DNA of 57,934 bases from Gammaproteobacteria bacterium (GTDB lineage: Bacteria > Pseudomonadota > Gammaproteobacteria > Enterobacterales > Alteromonadaceae). Position numbers and translations under genes: made by a program. This document shows, piece by piece, positions 47,503 through 56,994 of this stretch. The stretch covers positions 1 to 57,934 of the forward strand of contig JAAFAI010000028.1 of the NCBI GenBank assembly GCA_018222405.1, read 5' to 3'. Under the pieces are notes generated by a model that saw only the letters and a list, made by a program, of their open reading frames with translations, was not told the DNA's origin and searched no databases. Position 1 is the first letter of the stretch; each line of letters starts with the position of its first letter.

Positions 47503-48771
47503 ATGTTGAAATCCACAATGTTTAAAAAGTCACTGGTAGTAGCGGCATTCACTCTGGGCTCAGCTATTGCGTTGCCAGCAGCAGCGCAAAGCTCGGCACC
47601 GGTAGTGTGTCCAGGCTACGAGAAGGGTACAACCAACCTGGTTGGTGAGCGTGTAGGTAAAAAAGTACAGAAGGCTTTTGAAGCTTATAACGAAGATCTG
47701 ATTGATGACGCGATCACAATCCTGTCTGAGATTGATGCGAAGGAAGACTTTGACAAAGCTTATGTAAACCGTTTCCTCGGTAACATCATGGCCACTAAAG
47801 ACGGCATGGGGCCAAAAGCTCTGGAGCTGTTAGTGTCTTCGGTGGAAACTAAGGTGTTAAACGACCTTGAGCACTCGCAAACGCTCAAGTTGGTTGCTGA
47901 CCTTAGTTTGCAGGAAAAGGAATACGAGCAAGCGGTTAAGTACTATCAGGCATATCTGGACTTTACTTGTAAAGAAGATCCTGAAGTTTACACCCGTATG
48001 GCCAACGCTTTTTATGAGCTGAAGCAATACGACAAGCTTATCGCTCCAGCAGACAAAGCTATCGCGTTGTATGAAGAGCCAAACAAAAACCCATATGTAT
48101 TGAAGTTATCTTCTTACTATGAGCGTAAGATGTACAAAGAGACCGTTGGGGTTGCTGAAGACATCGTTAACACGTTCCCTGAAGAAGGTAAGTGGTGGGT
48201 TCAGTTAGGTCAGTTTTATCTGATGATCGAAGACTATAAAAAGTCTTTGGCGACATTAGAAATTGCTTACGACCAGGGCTTTTTAGAAAAACCTAACCTG
48301 ATAAAAATGTTGTCTCAATTATATGCAACAAACAATATGCCTTATCGCTCAGCCAAGGTGCTGGCGGAGAATATTGCGAACGGCAAGATTGAGAAAACAG
48401 CAGATAATCTGGCGTCTGTAGCGAACAGCTATCACCAGGCGATGGAGTATGAAACTGCTGCACAGTATTATCAGGAAGCGGCAGAAATGTCGTCTGATCC
48501 AGAATTTTACCGTAAGCAGGGTGTACTGCTGCTGGTTGCAGAGGATTACAAAGGCGCTATTACAGCTCTTTCTAAAGCTCTGGAACGTGGCGTAGAAGAC
48601 CCGGGCAAAGTTCACTTTAGCTTAATGGAAGCTAACTTCTATGCCGGAGACTTTAGACAAGCCTACGAGCATATTAAGGAAGCGAAAAAGGACAAGACAT
48701 TACGTAGAAATGCGAATGCCTGGGAACCTTACATCAAGCAAAAAGCGAAAAATCGCGGTATTAATATCTAA
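47503..48771 (+). CDS. TPR-repeat protein of the TonB operon
   Basis: A 422-residue protein with a signal peptide (cleavage near AAAQS, about residue 28) and tandem tetratricopeptide repeats through about 60-400 (for example YEQAVKYYQAYLDF, YETAAQYYQEAAEM, YKGAITALSKALERG). TPR genes close many TonB2-type operons. A GGAG Shine-Dalgarno lies before the ATG at 47503. It is probably a periplasmic partner of TonB/TtpC. Confidence 0.88.
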   Translation: MLKSTMFKKSLVVAAFTLGSAIALPAAAQSSAPVVCPGYEKGTTNLVGERVGKKVQKAFEAYNEDLIDDAITILSEIDAKEDFDKAYVNRFLGNIMATKDGMGPKALELLVSSVETKVLNDLEHSQTLKLVADLSLQEKEYEQAVKYYQAYLDFTCKEDPEVYTRMANAFYELKQYDKLIAPADKAIALYEEPNKNPYVLKLSSYYERKMYKETVGVAEDIVNTFPEEGKWWVQLGQFYLMIEDYKKSLATLEIAYDQGFLEKPNLIKMLSQLYATNNMPYRSAKVLAENIANGKIEKTADNLASVANSYHQAMEYETAAQYYQEAAEMSSDPEFYRKQGVLLLVAEDYKGAITALSKALERGVEDPGKVHFSLMEANFYAGDFRQAYEHIKEAKKDKTLRRNANAWEPYIKQKAKNRGINI

Positions 48772-48774
48772 ATG

Positions 48775-48801
48775 AAAAAGCGCCTTAACGGCGCTTTTTT
48801 T
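48775..48801. terminator. Terminator at the end of the TonB operon
   Basis: AAAAAGCGCC / GGCGCTTTTT with a TTAAC loop, starting 4 bp after the TPR stop and ending in T7. The A-run on the left makes it usable for the convergent tmcA too. Confidence 0.92.
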
Positions 48802-48822
48802 ATCTCTGTTATCCTCATTTTT

Positions 48823-50946
48823 TTATCGTTCTAATCTGCTAATAACACGGCCGAGATGACTGGTGATAAAGCGTTCTGTTTCTCGCTTGCCGCTTAATCG
48901 GTATCGCTTAGTAAGGTTATTGAGTGTGTTGCTGTTTGCCAAAAAGTTCTGGAGTACAACCTTGCTCTCGGTTTCTGCGATGACCTCCGCCTGTGTTTCA
49001 AGCAGCCACGCAACAGAACCACGGGCATGCTGGAGACTTCTGCTACCGCTAACGACCTGCTCCAGAATGGCGAAAGAGCACGCTTGAATACTTTCGTTAA
49101 CAGCAAAAGGGGATTGAGAGGGAGGAAAGCCAAATGTCTTCGGAGAAGGGTGGAGCAGCAACTCCTGGCTAAAACGCTGAGCAATTAGTGCCTGAACATC
49201 AAGCATCGTCTGACTTAATGGCAGAAACATCAGTAAACTGTATTCACCACTTGAGGCGTCACGTTTTAAGCCCGGTTTGGCGGGCACAAAGTCATTGGTG
49301 TTCCAAAAGGCAGTCAAAGCAGGCGTTGCACCATAAGAAGTAGTCAGTGCATCCACACCCGAAACCTTTGCCTGTTGCTGCAACCTGTTAATTAAGGTGC
49401 TGGCTATGCCTTCGCGCCGGTAACGGGACAGAACTGCGATTCGGTTAATACGCCAGTAGGTTGCAGTCGCCATAACATCAGACGCTAATAGCACGCTTAA
49501 GCCCTGGGCGGATAGGTGCCCGTTTACCCGTCTGGCACCAGAGGCAATCTGAGATGCAACGTCACTGAGCAATGCGCCGCCTTCCTGCTGATAGTTTAGT
49601 ACACCAATTACCTCATTGTCGCGAATTGCCAGTAACGTATTATTGGCTGGCGAGTCGTAGAGGCGCACCAATTCATCGCCAGTGGTCTGATAATGGGCTT
49701 GCATTAGCAATGGCAGTAACTGGCGGTTAGCGGGACTATCGAACTGTTGTTTATCAAGTGCCTTATAGTTGAAAGTATTGCTGCAGTGAGTCACAGACCC
49801 GACTTTATCAGTATCTACAGCGGTTGTGTCCATACACAGCGCGCGGTACCAGAATTGCTCCAGGGGGTCGCCGTCAAACCAACGAATGGGTTTTTGCAGT
49901 TTGTAATGGCGGATATCCGGCCGGTGTTGCTTAAGCCAGGGGATAAAGCGGGTGATAAAGCCTCTTCCGGACCCTTCATAGCCTCTTACCGTAGTACTGA
50001 GCAGTAAGTGTTTAGCCTGTTGGCAAAGTGCTGTGAGCTGCGCAACCGGAATGCTTGCGGCTTCGTCGATAAGTAATAGTGCAGAATCAGTCAGGGTGCT
50101 CAGCGAAGGGTGGTCAAGGGGTAGCCATTGGCATGTCAGTTCATTAAATGAAACCCGGTGACGATCGATCTGCGTCGCCTGAGGACAGGTTAACAGCACG
50201 CCGGCAAACACCTGATTTACCGACACAGCATAACGACTGGTGATAATAACAGACTGCTCTTGTGTGGCCATATAGTGCCCGGCAATCATGCCCAGCAGGG
50301 TTGATTTACCTCTGCCACGGTCGGCTGTGAGCAGTGCGCTTTCAATAGGTCGGCCTGCAGTAATCAGGTTGTACAGGCGCTGTTGTTCCGCCGATATGAA
50401 TGGTGAAGGGGGGGCAACAGGTGGCTGTGCAGAGATTACCTCAGGTAACTCAACCGCATAATTCTCGCGCAATATGGCTACTGTTGAAGTTTTCCCGAAC
50501 TGCCTTAGGATAGCAGCCCGCAAGTGACTGTACTGCAGTTGTTCCCCGTAACTTAAATAGTGGCCGGTTGATGTCTCGTGGTAAACGGGCCATTCGTTAA
50601 AGTCCGGACAGCACACAACCATCATACCACCCTGAGTAACAGTCCCGGCAACGGCCAGAATGGCATTAGGACGAAAGGTCTCAAAGGTATCAACGATGGC
50701 CAGGCTGTATTCGGCACCGAGAATTTGCCGGTAGGCAGCGATACCTGCTGAGTTAGTTTCAGGGTAAAGAGAAGTACCCAGAAGCAGCGTTTCGTGATCA
50801 CTGTATTGCTGTTTGATATGGTCAATAACGTCTTTGCAGTAGTGCGCAGAGCCACTCACTACCAGCAGTTGGCGGTGAGCATTGGGCGTCTCTACAAGCG
50901 CAGTGTTCCAGCGGGATAGTGCGGCTAACGTCTTCGCGGTAGGCAT
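48823..50946 (-). CDS. tmcA: tRNA(Met) cytidine acetyltransferase TmcA
   Basis: A 707-residue enzyme that makes N4-acetylcytidine at the wobble base of elongator tRNA-Met, using acetyl-CoA and ATP. N-terminal DUF1726-type domain, an ATPase/helicase-like core with Walker A DRGRGKSTLLG (about 206-216) and Walker B LLIDEAASIP, a GNAT acetyltransferase domain (about 450-560, with SRYRREGIASTLIN as the acetyl-CoA loop), and a C-terminal tRNA-binding part. It is a little longer than E. coli TmcA (about 670). Confidence 0.93.
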   Translation of the reverse strand: MPTAKTLAALSRWNTALVETPNAHRQLLVVSGSAHYCKDVIDHIKQQYSDHETLLLGTSLYPETNSAGIAAYRQILGAEYSLAIVDTFETFRPNAILAVAGTVTQGGMMVVCCPDFNEWPVYHETSTGHYLSYGEQLQYSHLRAAILRQFGKTSTVAILRENYAVELPEVISAQPPVAPPSPFISAEQQRLYNLITAGRPIESALLTADRGRGKSTLLGMIAGHYMATQEQSVIITSRYAVSVNQVFAGVLLTCPQATQIDRHRVSFNELTCQWLPLDHPSLSTLTDSALLLIDEAASIPVAQLTALCQQAKHLLLSTTVRGYEGSGRGFITRFIPWLKQHRPDIRHYKLQKPIRWFDGDPLEQFWYRALCMDTTAVDTDKVGSVTHCSNTFNYKALDKQQFDSPANRQLLPLLMQAHYQTTGDELVRLYDSPANNTLLAIRDNEVIGVLNYQQEGGALLSDVASQIASGARRVNGHLSAQGLSVLLASDVMATATYWRINRIAVLSRYRREGIASTLINRLQQQAKVSGVDALTTSYGATPALTAFWNTNDFVPAKPGLKRDASSGEYSLLMFLPLSQTMLDVQALIAQRFSQELLLHPSPKTFGFPPSQSPFAVNESIQACSFAILEQVVSGSRSLQHARGSVAWLLETQAEVIAETESKVVLQNFLANSNTLNNLTKRYRLSGKRETERFITSHLGRVISRLER

Positions 50947-51030
50947 AGGAGCAAAAAGTCATCACGGTAAATCGCTATTGTACCTGTTTGTCGTGTGGCC
51001 ACCAATGCAACCACAATCATTAACAGTAGA

Positions 51031-52794
51031 TTACCACTTCGCCAGTAGATCCATGACCTCGGTTAGCTGCTGTTCTGACAGCACGGCCGCGAGTTGTTCG
51101 TCGTGAATTTGCGCCTGATTAAAACACAAACTGTTAAAGGCCAGCTCATGACAACAGCGGATCCGTTGATTCACTTTTGCGTCCGGCTCCTGACACAACC
51201 GCCACAAGGTTTGATTAACCTTGCTGGTAAAGCCCCATCTGACCAGCAATAAAGACGAGGCGCCATACAGGCACAGGTTATGTTCTGCAGTCAGGGCAGA
51301 CTGGAACTCGTCAAAACTGGAAGCGCTTTGCCATTGTTCATAAAACAATGAGGCATCCAGGTGTTCGGTATGGAATATCAACAATAAAGCCAGTGGGCCA
51401 AACAGTATGAGCTGGGCTATCAGGGCTTTATCATCGCTGCTGTATTCGGCGGCAAATAAGGTTTCGAATAAGGCATTGCTTAACAGCATTGCGTCAATCA
51501 ACCGTTCGATATTCGGATGGACACTTTGTACGGTGAGGTATTGTTGGGCTGCAAATAGCACCGCGAGGTTTCTCACGTTGTTGACGCCGAGGTTACGGCC
51601 GATAGCCTGTTCAAGAGACTGAGGCACGGAACCGTAAAGCGCTTTGCTCGCTTTACCAATGATGTGGGCCAGAAATACCGGGTCTGGCTCGATGAGTTTT
51701 ACCAGCCGGCTAACGGTAAGCTGTTCATCGGACAGATTGACAATATGGCTGATAGTTTCCGGCAGGGGAGGCAGATTTTCGGTCACTTCAATGAGTGCCT
51801 GGTTACCCCGCTGGAATCGCAGCCGGCTTCCGACCTGACGTAACTGACCTGGACTTATGCCGGTAAACTCCTTAAAACTGCGGTCGAAGGAGCGGCGATC
51901 GGAAAAGCCTAGTGACTCAGCCAGTACATCCACTTTCTCGCCGCTCAGTAAACCATTTATGCTGCGTTCGTGAATATGCGATTTTAGCAGGGCGCTGAAA
52001 GACAGTTTCTCCTGTTTGAGTTTGCGCCGAAACACCGACTCAGACATACCCAGTAGCTCACCAACCGCTTCAGAGCGAATTCTGGCAGGAGTATCAAACT
52101 GTTTAAACGCATCGACCAAATCTTGTTTAAAGCCTCCTTCACCGGCAGGTTGCAGGTTTTTCACCAGCACCAGTTGCAATTTGGGGCTGTAAAAAAATGA
52201 TGGGCTGGCTAACCACCGGGCATCGAATGTAACAGTCAGAGCGGGATGATGGTAGCTGCAGTGAGCCTGACTCACTGATGCTAACAACCACTCTGGATGT
52301 CCGTGGACGAGTTCAACCTGGTTAAAGTCGAAATTTCGTCCCGCCAGGTGACGAAACAGCGCCAGCAGGAAAGCCACTACAAATGGCTCCATGTCGGCCA
52401 GGATGCCGGCATTCACCTTAAGGGTGACCTGATTTTCGTTTTTATTGATTTGAATCTCTTCTGAGGCTTCGAACAAGGGTGTGTCGAAAGTATGCAAAGC
52501 ATCCAGGGCAGCGTTGATATCGCGGGCCATGGATAAAAAGCAGTGAAAAGTGCCCATCTTGTTAAAATCAAGATAGCCCAGTAAGGACTGGCCAATCCGT
52601 TGTGGTGAGTCACTCTTACTCAGGAGTGCTAACTTTTCATTCAGGGCTGTAACCGGGTAGTCACCGCTTTCAATATCGCCAAGCGCCGATAGCGCGGTAG
52701 ACTCATCTTCTGTTGTCAGGCTCTTGTCCCGGCGTAATGATAATAACGCCCGTGTAACGGCTGACCAAAACGTTCCTGTATAGGTAACAGACAT
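51031..52794 (-). CDS. AraC-type regulator fused to a C-terminal HDOD-like domain
   Basis: A 587-residue protein. The N-terminal part (about 1-230) resembles the ligand-binding region of OruR/ArgR-like AraC proteins. The AraC HTH spans about 240-330 (LGMSESVFRRKLKQE...LAESLGFSDRRSFDRSFKEF). From about 340, LPPLPETISHIVNLSDEQLTVSRLVKLIEPDP is a typical HDOD opening, and the helical rest fits that fold. HDOD domains occur in signalling proteins. Its target is unknown. It is divergent from a c-di-GMP riboswitch/PEP-CTERM unit. Confidence 0.75.
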   Translation of the reverse strand: MSVTYTGTFWSAVTRALLSLRRDKSLTTEDESTALSALGDIESGDYPVTALNEKLALLSKSDSPQRIGQSLLGYLDFNKMGTFHCFLSMARDINAALDALHTFDTPLFEASEEIQINKNENQVTLKVNAGILADMEPFVVAFLLALFRHLAGRNFDFNQVELVHGHPEWLLASVSQAHCSYHHPALTVTFDARWLASPSFFYSPKLQLVLVKNLQPAGEGGFKQDLVDAFKQFDTPARIRSEAVGELLGMSESVFRRKLKQEKLSFSALLKSHIHERSINGLLSGEKVDVLAESLGFSDRRSFDRSFKEFTGISPGQLRQVGSRLRFQRGNQALIEVTENLPPLPETISHIVNLSDEQLTVSRLVKLIEPDPVFLAHIIGKASKALYGSVPQSLEQAIGRNLGVNNVRNLAVLFAAQQYLTVQSVHPNIERLIDAMLLSNALFETLFAAEYSSDDKALIAQLILFGPLALLLIFHTEHLDASLFYEQWQSASSFDEFQSALTAEHNLCLYGASSLLLVRWGFTSKVNQTLWRLCQEPDAKVNQRIRCCHELAFNSLCFNQAQIHDEQLAAVLSEQQLTEVMDLLAKW

Positions 52795-52939
52795 ATCAGT
52801 TTTTATATTCCTTGCAATTCTCCCACCATAATAACGACTTTTGTCCGGGTGTTAAGTGAGGACTGACAAAATTGTCCTATAGTTCGATAAAATGTGTCCT
52901 ATTTTGATTTTCCTGCTGCGTTAACATTAATTCCGAAGT

Positions 52940-53027
52940 TTGATGATGCACAAAGCCAAACTTGTTGTGAAGCAAGGACGGAAAGCTACGGGCCTTTGAG
53001 TTCCGAAGTTGGCCGGGTTACTCAGAG
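52940..53027 (+). promoter_or_regulatory. c-di-GMP-I (GEMM) riboswitch
   Basis: The GEMM core is clear: GCACAAAGCCAAAC, then P2 CTTGTT-GTGA-AGCAAG closed by a GNRA tetraloop (52971-52974 region), then GGACGGAAAGCTACGGGCC and GGCCGGGTTACTC. The aptamer ends about 45 nt before the PEP-CTERM-like gene. It should bind cyclic di-GMP and link that gene to the sessile/motile switch. TTCCGAAGTT occurs twice, at 52931 and 53001. Confidence 0.85.
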
Positions 53028-53071
53028 TCAGTACAGTATTTACGTATTGATTAGTAGTTAAGGATTAAAAC

Positions 53072-53746
53072 ATGAAGTTGGCCAGAAAATTATGTTCAGT
53101 AATCGTCGCCTGCGGTATGGCAGCCTCTGCCAACGCTGGTGTTATCAATTACGATGTGGACTTTGATACCGCTACATTTGAAGGCATGAGCCGTCAAAAC
53201 AACGGCGATAGTGATTATTTTGTACAGAGCAATGGTGCAATCAGAATTTACTCAGATTCCTGGTTTGCCATTGATTTGGAAGACACGTTTGGCATTGATT
53301 CAGTTAAGCTGGACGATCCGCTGACCAACTATACGCTGGATTTTAAATTCCGTTTATTCCAGCGCATTGGCGATGGTGGTCAGGCCAGAGGTTTACCAAC
53401 GTCACTACCTGAAATCGGTGGTTTGTTTTTCGCTGATTTCTCCGGTGGTCAGACTGACGCGGTTTCCAGCCAGTCTTTTAATCTGGTCGGCACGCAGAAC
53501 TGGGGACTGGACGATTTCTCTTATACCAACGACCGCTGGCAGAGCTTCTCAATCGATCTGGATACCTACCTGAGCGGCAGTTTTACCCATATCGTACTGG
53601 TAAACGACTGTGACGGTGAGTGTGGCAACACTCAAGTACGTTTTAGAGATATGACGTTGTCTGAGGTTAGCGCGCCAACCGCATTGTCGCTGGCAGTACT
53701 CGGACTCGGCATAACAGGCTGGCGTCGTCACCGCCGGTCTGTATAA
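53072..53746 (+). CDS. PEP-CTERM-like sorted exported protein
   Basis: A 224-residue secreted protein: signal peptide (ASANAG, cleavage near residue 23), a beta-rich mature part with no recognised domain, and a C-terminal tripartite tail of the PEP-CTERM type: VSAPTALSLAVLGLGITGW then RRHRRSV. The usual PEP is replaced by SAPT. It would be anchored and processed by an exosortase (not in this window), and is likely part of matrix or surface layers. An AAGGA ribosome site and an upstream c-di-GMP riboswitch control it. Confidence 0.8.
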   Translation: MKLARKLCSVIVACGMAASANAGVINYDVDFDTATFEGMSRQNNGDSDYFVQSNGAIRIYSDSWFAIDLEDTFGIDSVKLDDPLTNYTLDFKFRLFQRIGDGGQARGLPTSLPEIGGLFFADFSGGQTDAVSSQSFNLVGTQNWGLDDFSYTNDRWQSFSIDLDTYLSGSFTHIVLVNDCDGECGNTQVRFRDMTLSEVSAPTALSLAVLGLGITGWRRHRRSV

Positions 53747-53772
53747 AGCTCTTTATCCGGGAGCAATTAAGT

Positions 53773-53810
53773 AACGCCCACCACGTCACGGTGGGCGTTC
53801 TTATTTCTGC
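53773..53810 (+). terminator. Terminator after the PEP-CTERM-like gene
   Basis: A 10-bp perfect stem (AACGCCCACC / GGTGGGCGTT, 53773-53799) followed by a T-rich tail. Confidence 0.85.
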
Positions 53811-53896
53811 TGATAAATACCTCTGCATAACAATCTGTTAAACAGTTGCAAATCTCTTAAGTCTTGGTAGACTCCATCGCGCATTCACAATGCATT

Positions 53897-53980
53897 CACC
53901 AAGGGGTGCCGGAAACGGCTGAGATCCATGATGTGGGAACCCTTAAACCTGATCCGGATAATACCGGCGTAGGGATGGTT
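53897..53980 (+). promoter_or_regulatory. TPP (THI-box) riboswitch
   Basis: All THI-box landmarks are present in order: AAGGGGTGCC, GGCTGAGATC, GGGAACCC, AACCTGATCCGGATAATACC, GGCGTAGGGA. ACCA/TGGT closes P1. Downstream, GGATCTTTTG (54014-54023) pairs with CAAGAGATCC (54036-54045) over 10 bp with one G-U, burying the AAGAG ribosome site of the next gene. This implies translational shut-off by thiamine pyrophosphate. Confidence 0.95.
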
Positions 53981-54048
53981 ACAATCAAGCCTTATCACCT
54001 GCCGTTAAAAGCCGGATCTTTTGGTCATCATTGCACAAGAGATCCAGT

Positions 54049-56112
54049 ATGAAATTACCTAAAACTCTGTTTTCTTTATCCTTACTGAGTTTATCTGTCA
54101 GCGCTTTAGCTGCTGAACAACAAGACATCGAAAAAGTCACCGTATACGGCGACTTTCATCAGCGGGCCCTGGCTCAACTGAGCGCCAGTGCCTCAATCAT
54201 TGATAATGCACGTATTCAAAGCCGTCAGGCTATGCACATCGAAGACTTACTTCGCATTGCGCCAAACGTAAATTTTGCAACAGGTGCTTCGCGGGGACGC
54301 TTTGTGCAAATTCGCGGCATTGGCGAGCGCAGTCAGTATGCCGAACCGATTAATCCATCGGTTAGCATTATGGTGGACGATTTTGACTTTACCGGACTTG
54401 GCGCTGCAGCACTGCTATTTGATACCCAGCAGGTCGAAATCTTCAGAGGCCCTCAGGCCACGGTATTCGGTACCGGAGCACTGGCAGGCGCAGTATTAAT
54501 TAAATCCACCCAGGCCGATGATCGTGAGGCTGATTATGTGCAGCTCACTGCGGCGACTAAAAGTAGTTATCGGGTGGAAGCTGGTAAGAGTGTTGAGGTA
54601 GCAGATAACCTGGCCATACGCGGCGCTCTAGTGCACAACCAGAGCGATGGTTTTGTACGCAATACTTTCCTTAACCGCGACGACACCAACAATATTGACG
54701 AAAGTGCTATTCGGTTAGCGGCGAGATACGATTACAGTGATGAAGTATCGTTAACCATTAATTATCGCTGGTACGATATCGACAATGGTTTTGATGCCTT
54801 TTCTTTGGATAATACTCGCGAAACATTGTCTGACGAACCCGGATTTGACCGCCAGCAAACCCATGCTATCAGCGCTAATCTGCTAACCCGGCTGAATGGC
54901 GGCGACCTGCATTTTATTGTCACTCACGCCAGCCATAATATTGGTTATGCCTATGACGAAGACTGGACCTATGATGGTTTTCATCCGTGGGGTTACACTT
55001 CTTTCGATGCTTATTACCGCGACGTAGATACCAATACCGTGGAGTTACGTTTCGTCAGTGGCGATCAATGGCGTTTATTTAACGACACGACCTCCTGGGT
55101 TATCGGCACGCGGGTTAAAAATAACAAAGAAGATTTACTTCGTCAGTACACTTATGCCGATGGCGATTTCATCAGTCAGTATCAGCCCATCACTCAGGCC
55201 GTTTACGGCCAGCTGGAAAGCCAGTTAACCAATGACTTATTGCTGACTTTTGCTTTACGTGCAGAGAACTATGATTTTTCTTATGGCGACAACGCCGGCC
55301 TCAATGGTGAGCATGATTCCACAATGCTGGGCGGCAAGCTGGCACTGAGTTATCAACTTGGGCAGCAATTGGTTTATGCCAGTGTTTCCCGTGGTTATAA
55401 AGGTGCCGGCATTAACCCCGATCAGAACGTGTCTACCGATAACCGCTTCTACGACGAAGAATATAACTGGAACTATGAAATCGGCATGAAAGGGCGACTG
55501 GCTGACCAGTTAACCTCCCGCGTGGCTGTTTTTATCATGAAACGGGAGGATACGCAGGTCAGCGACTACGAACTGCAGTATCGGGATGACGGCTCAGCGG
55601 AGTTTATTGATATTATCAGTAATGCCGATTTAGGCACCAACCAGGGCGTTGAGGTTGAGCTTAGCTGGCAGGCAACTGACAACTGGAACCTGAGCTTCTC
55701 GGGTGGATATCTGGATGCCTATTTTGAAGATTATACCCGCGCTGACGGGACCACTGTGACCGAGCAGCAGCAGGCTCAGGCGCCTGAGTTTACTGCCAAT
55801 TTACTCAGCCAGCTGGATTTCACCGAGTCAATACGCTGGAATGTTGAAGTGGATTTTGCCGATCGTTATCGCTTTTCTGATGGCCATGATGTGATGGCTC
55901 CTTCGCGCACAGTAGTGCATACCCAGCTAAGCTGGCGAATAGAGAACTGGGAAACACAGCTGTGGATCAACAACGCGTTTGATGAAACTTACTATACCCG
56001 AGGTTTTGGCGGATTCAGTAACGATCCCCGTGATTTTTACGAATTTGATGAGCCCTACTATCAGTTGGGTAATGGTCGTCAGACCGGTGTTACTGTTCGT
56101 TATCAATTTTAG
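54049..56112 (+). CDS. TonB-dependent receptor for thiamine (or a precursor)
   Basis: A 687-residue outer-membrane receptor. Signal peptide to about residue 22 (SALAAE), TonB box DIEKVTVYGD, a plug (about 35-150) and a beta barrel ending TVRYQF. I use the ATG at 54049, after AAGAGA; the TTG at 54031 is inside the riboswitch stem. The thiamine role follows from the upstream TPP riboswitch and the three downstream genes. Confidence 0.9.
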   Translation: MKLPKTLFSLSLLSLSVSALAAEQQDIEKVTVYGDFHQRALAQLSASASIIDNARIQSRQAMHIEDLLRIAPNVNFATGASRGRFVQIRGIGERSQYAEPINPSVSIMVDDFDFTGLGAAALLFDTQQVEIFRGPQATVFGTGALAGAVLIKSTQADDREADYVQLTAATKSSYRVEAGKSVEVADNLAIRGALVHNQSDGFVRNTFLNRDDTNNIDESAIRLAARYDYSDEVSLTINYRWYDIDNGFDAFSLDNTRETLSDEPGFDRQQTHAISANLLTRLNGGDLHFIVTHASHNIGYAYDEDWTYDGFHPWGYTSFDAYYRDVDTNTVELRFVSGDQWRLFNDTTSWVIGTRVKNNKEDLLRQYTYADGDFISQYQPITQAVYGQLESQLTNDLLLTFALRAENYDFSYGDNAGLNGEHDSTMLGGKLALSYQLGQQLVYASVSRGYKGAGINPDQNVSTDNRFYDEEYNWNYEIGMKGRLADQLTSRVAVFIMKREDTQVSDYELQYRDDGSAEFIDIISNADLGTNQGVEVELSWQATDNWNLSFSGGYLDAYFEDYTRADGTTVTEQQQAQAPEFTANLLSQLDFTESIRWNVEVDFADRYRFSDGHDVMAPSRTVVHTQLSWRIENWETQLWINNAFDETYYTRGFGGFSNDPRDFYEFDEPYYQLGNGRQTGVTVRYQF

Positions 56113-56121
56113 GAGTACATT

Positions 56122-56376
56122 ATGCAGGTGATGGTTGAGTTATCGCTGTACCCATTGGTTAATGACTATATCGGGCCAATCAAGGCCTTTATTGAACGGC
56201 TGAATAGTTACAGCAACCTTACAGTCACCACCTGTTCTACCAGCACTCAGGTGCATGGTGACTACACCGAGGTGATGCAAGTGCTTGGCGCAGAAATGCA
56301 GCGAACCCATGAAGAAGTCGGGCAGGCGGTGTTTGTGGCCAAGTTTCTTAATTTTGATGCCATGAGCAGTAAGTAG
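56122..56376 (+). CDS. YkoF/MTH1187-like thiamine-binding domain protein
   Basis: An 84-residue single-domain protein resembling the thiamine-binding YkoF/DUF77 family: a ferredoxin-like pattern with VELSLYPLVNDYIGPIKAFI and a later THEEVGQAVFVAKFL helix. No signal peptide, so cytoplasmic. It is 9 bp after the receptor and 6 bp before the transporter, a typical thiamine-salvage order. Confidence 0.75.
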   Translation: MQVMVELSLYPLVNDYIGPIKAFIERLNSYSNLTVTTCSTSTQVHGDYTEVMQVLGAEMQRTHEEVGQAVFVAKFLNFDAMSSK

Positions 56377-56382
56377 GGCAGA

Positions 56383-56994
56383 ATGGAACAGATCCTTTCT
56401 CAATTGGTTGAACAAATTGTAGCGACCTCACTGGCAGAATGGCTGGCCGTGGTGCTAGCCATTGCTTACGTGCTGCTCGCTGCCCGGCAAAGTGCCTGGT
56501 GCTGGCTGGCAGCTCTCACCAGCACTGCTATTTACACCTGGCTGTTCTGGCAGGTGGCGCTACCATTTCAATCGGCGCTTAACCTGTTTTATATGGTAAT
56601 GGCTGTGTACGGTTACTGGCAGTGGCATCATAAACCGGGAGAAGATAAATCAGTGCAGTCCCGGTCTTTGAGCTGGCATGTGCTGGCGGTGTTCGGCTTA
56701 ACTGCCGTGGCCGTGGGTTTAGGTAAATTAGCGGCAACGCAGTTTAACAGTGAGTACCTGTGGCTTGATGCGGCCATCAATGTTTTCAGTGTGGCGACCA
56801 CCTTTATGGTAGCGCACAAGATACTGCAAAACTGGATATATTGGTTTGTCATCAATACCGCTGCAGTATTCCTGTACTGGCAAAGCGGATTAATTCTGTC
56901 TGCCTGCCTGTTTTTAGGCTATGTTGGCTTTTCAGTTTATGGATACAACCAATGGAAACAGGAATGGTCAGAAAGGTATCTGACAAACAGCTAA
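56383..56994 (+). CDS. pnuT: PnuC-family transporter, probably PnuT (thiamine)
   Basis: A 203-residue membrane protein with seven helices and the PnuC-type motifs AALTSTAIYTWLFW, YMVMAVYGYWQWH and FVINTAAVFLYWQSG. Family members bring vitamin B precursors in by facilitated diffusion, trapped by a kinase. The TPP riboswitch and the kinase after it point to thiamine rather than nicotinamide riboside. Confidence 0.85.
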   Translation: MEQILSQLVEQIVATSLAEWLAVVLAIAYVLLAARQSAWCWLAALTSTAIYTWLFWQVALPFQSALNLFYMVMAVYGYWQWHHKPGEDKSVQSRSLSWHVLAVFGLTAVAVGLGKLAATQFNSEYLWLDAAINVFSVATTFMVAHKILQNWIYWFVINTAAVFLYWQSGLILSACLFLGYVGFSVYGYNQWKQEWSERYLTNS

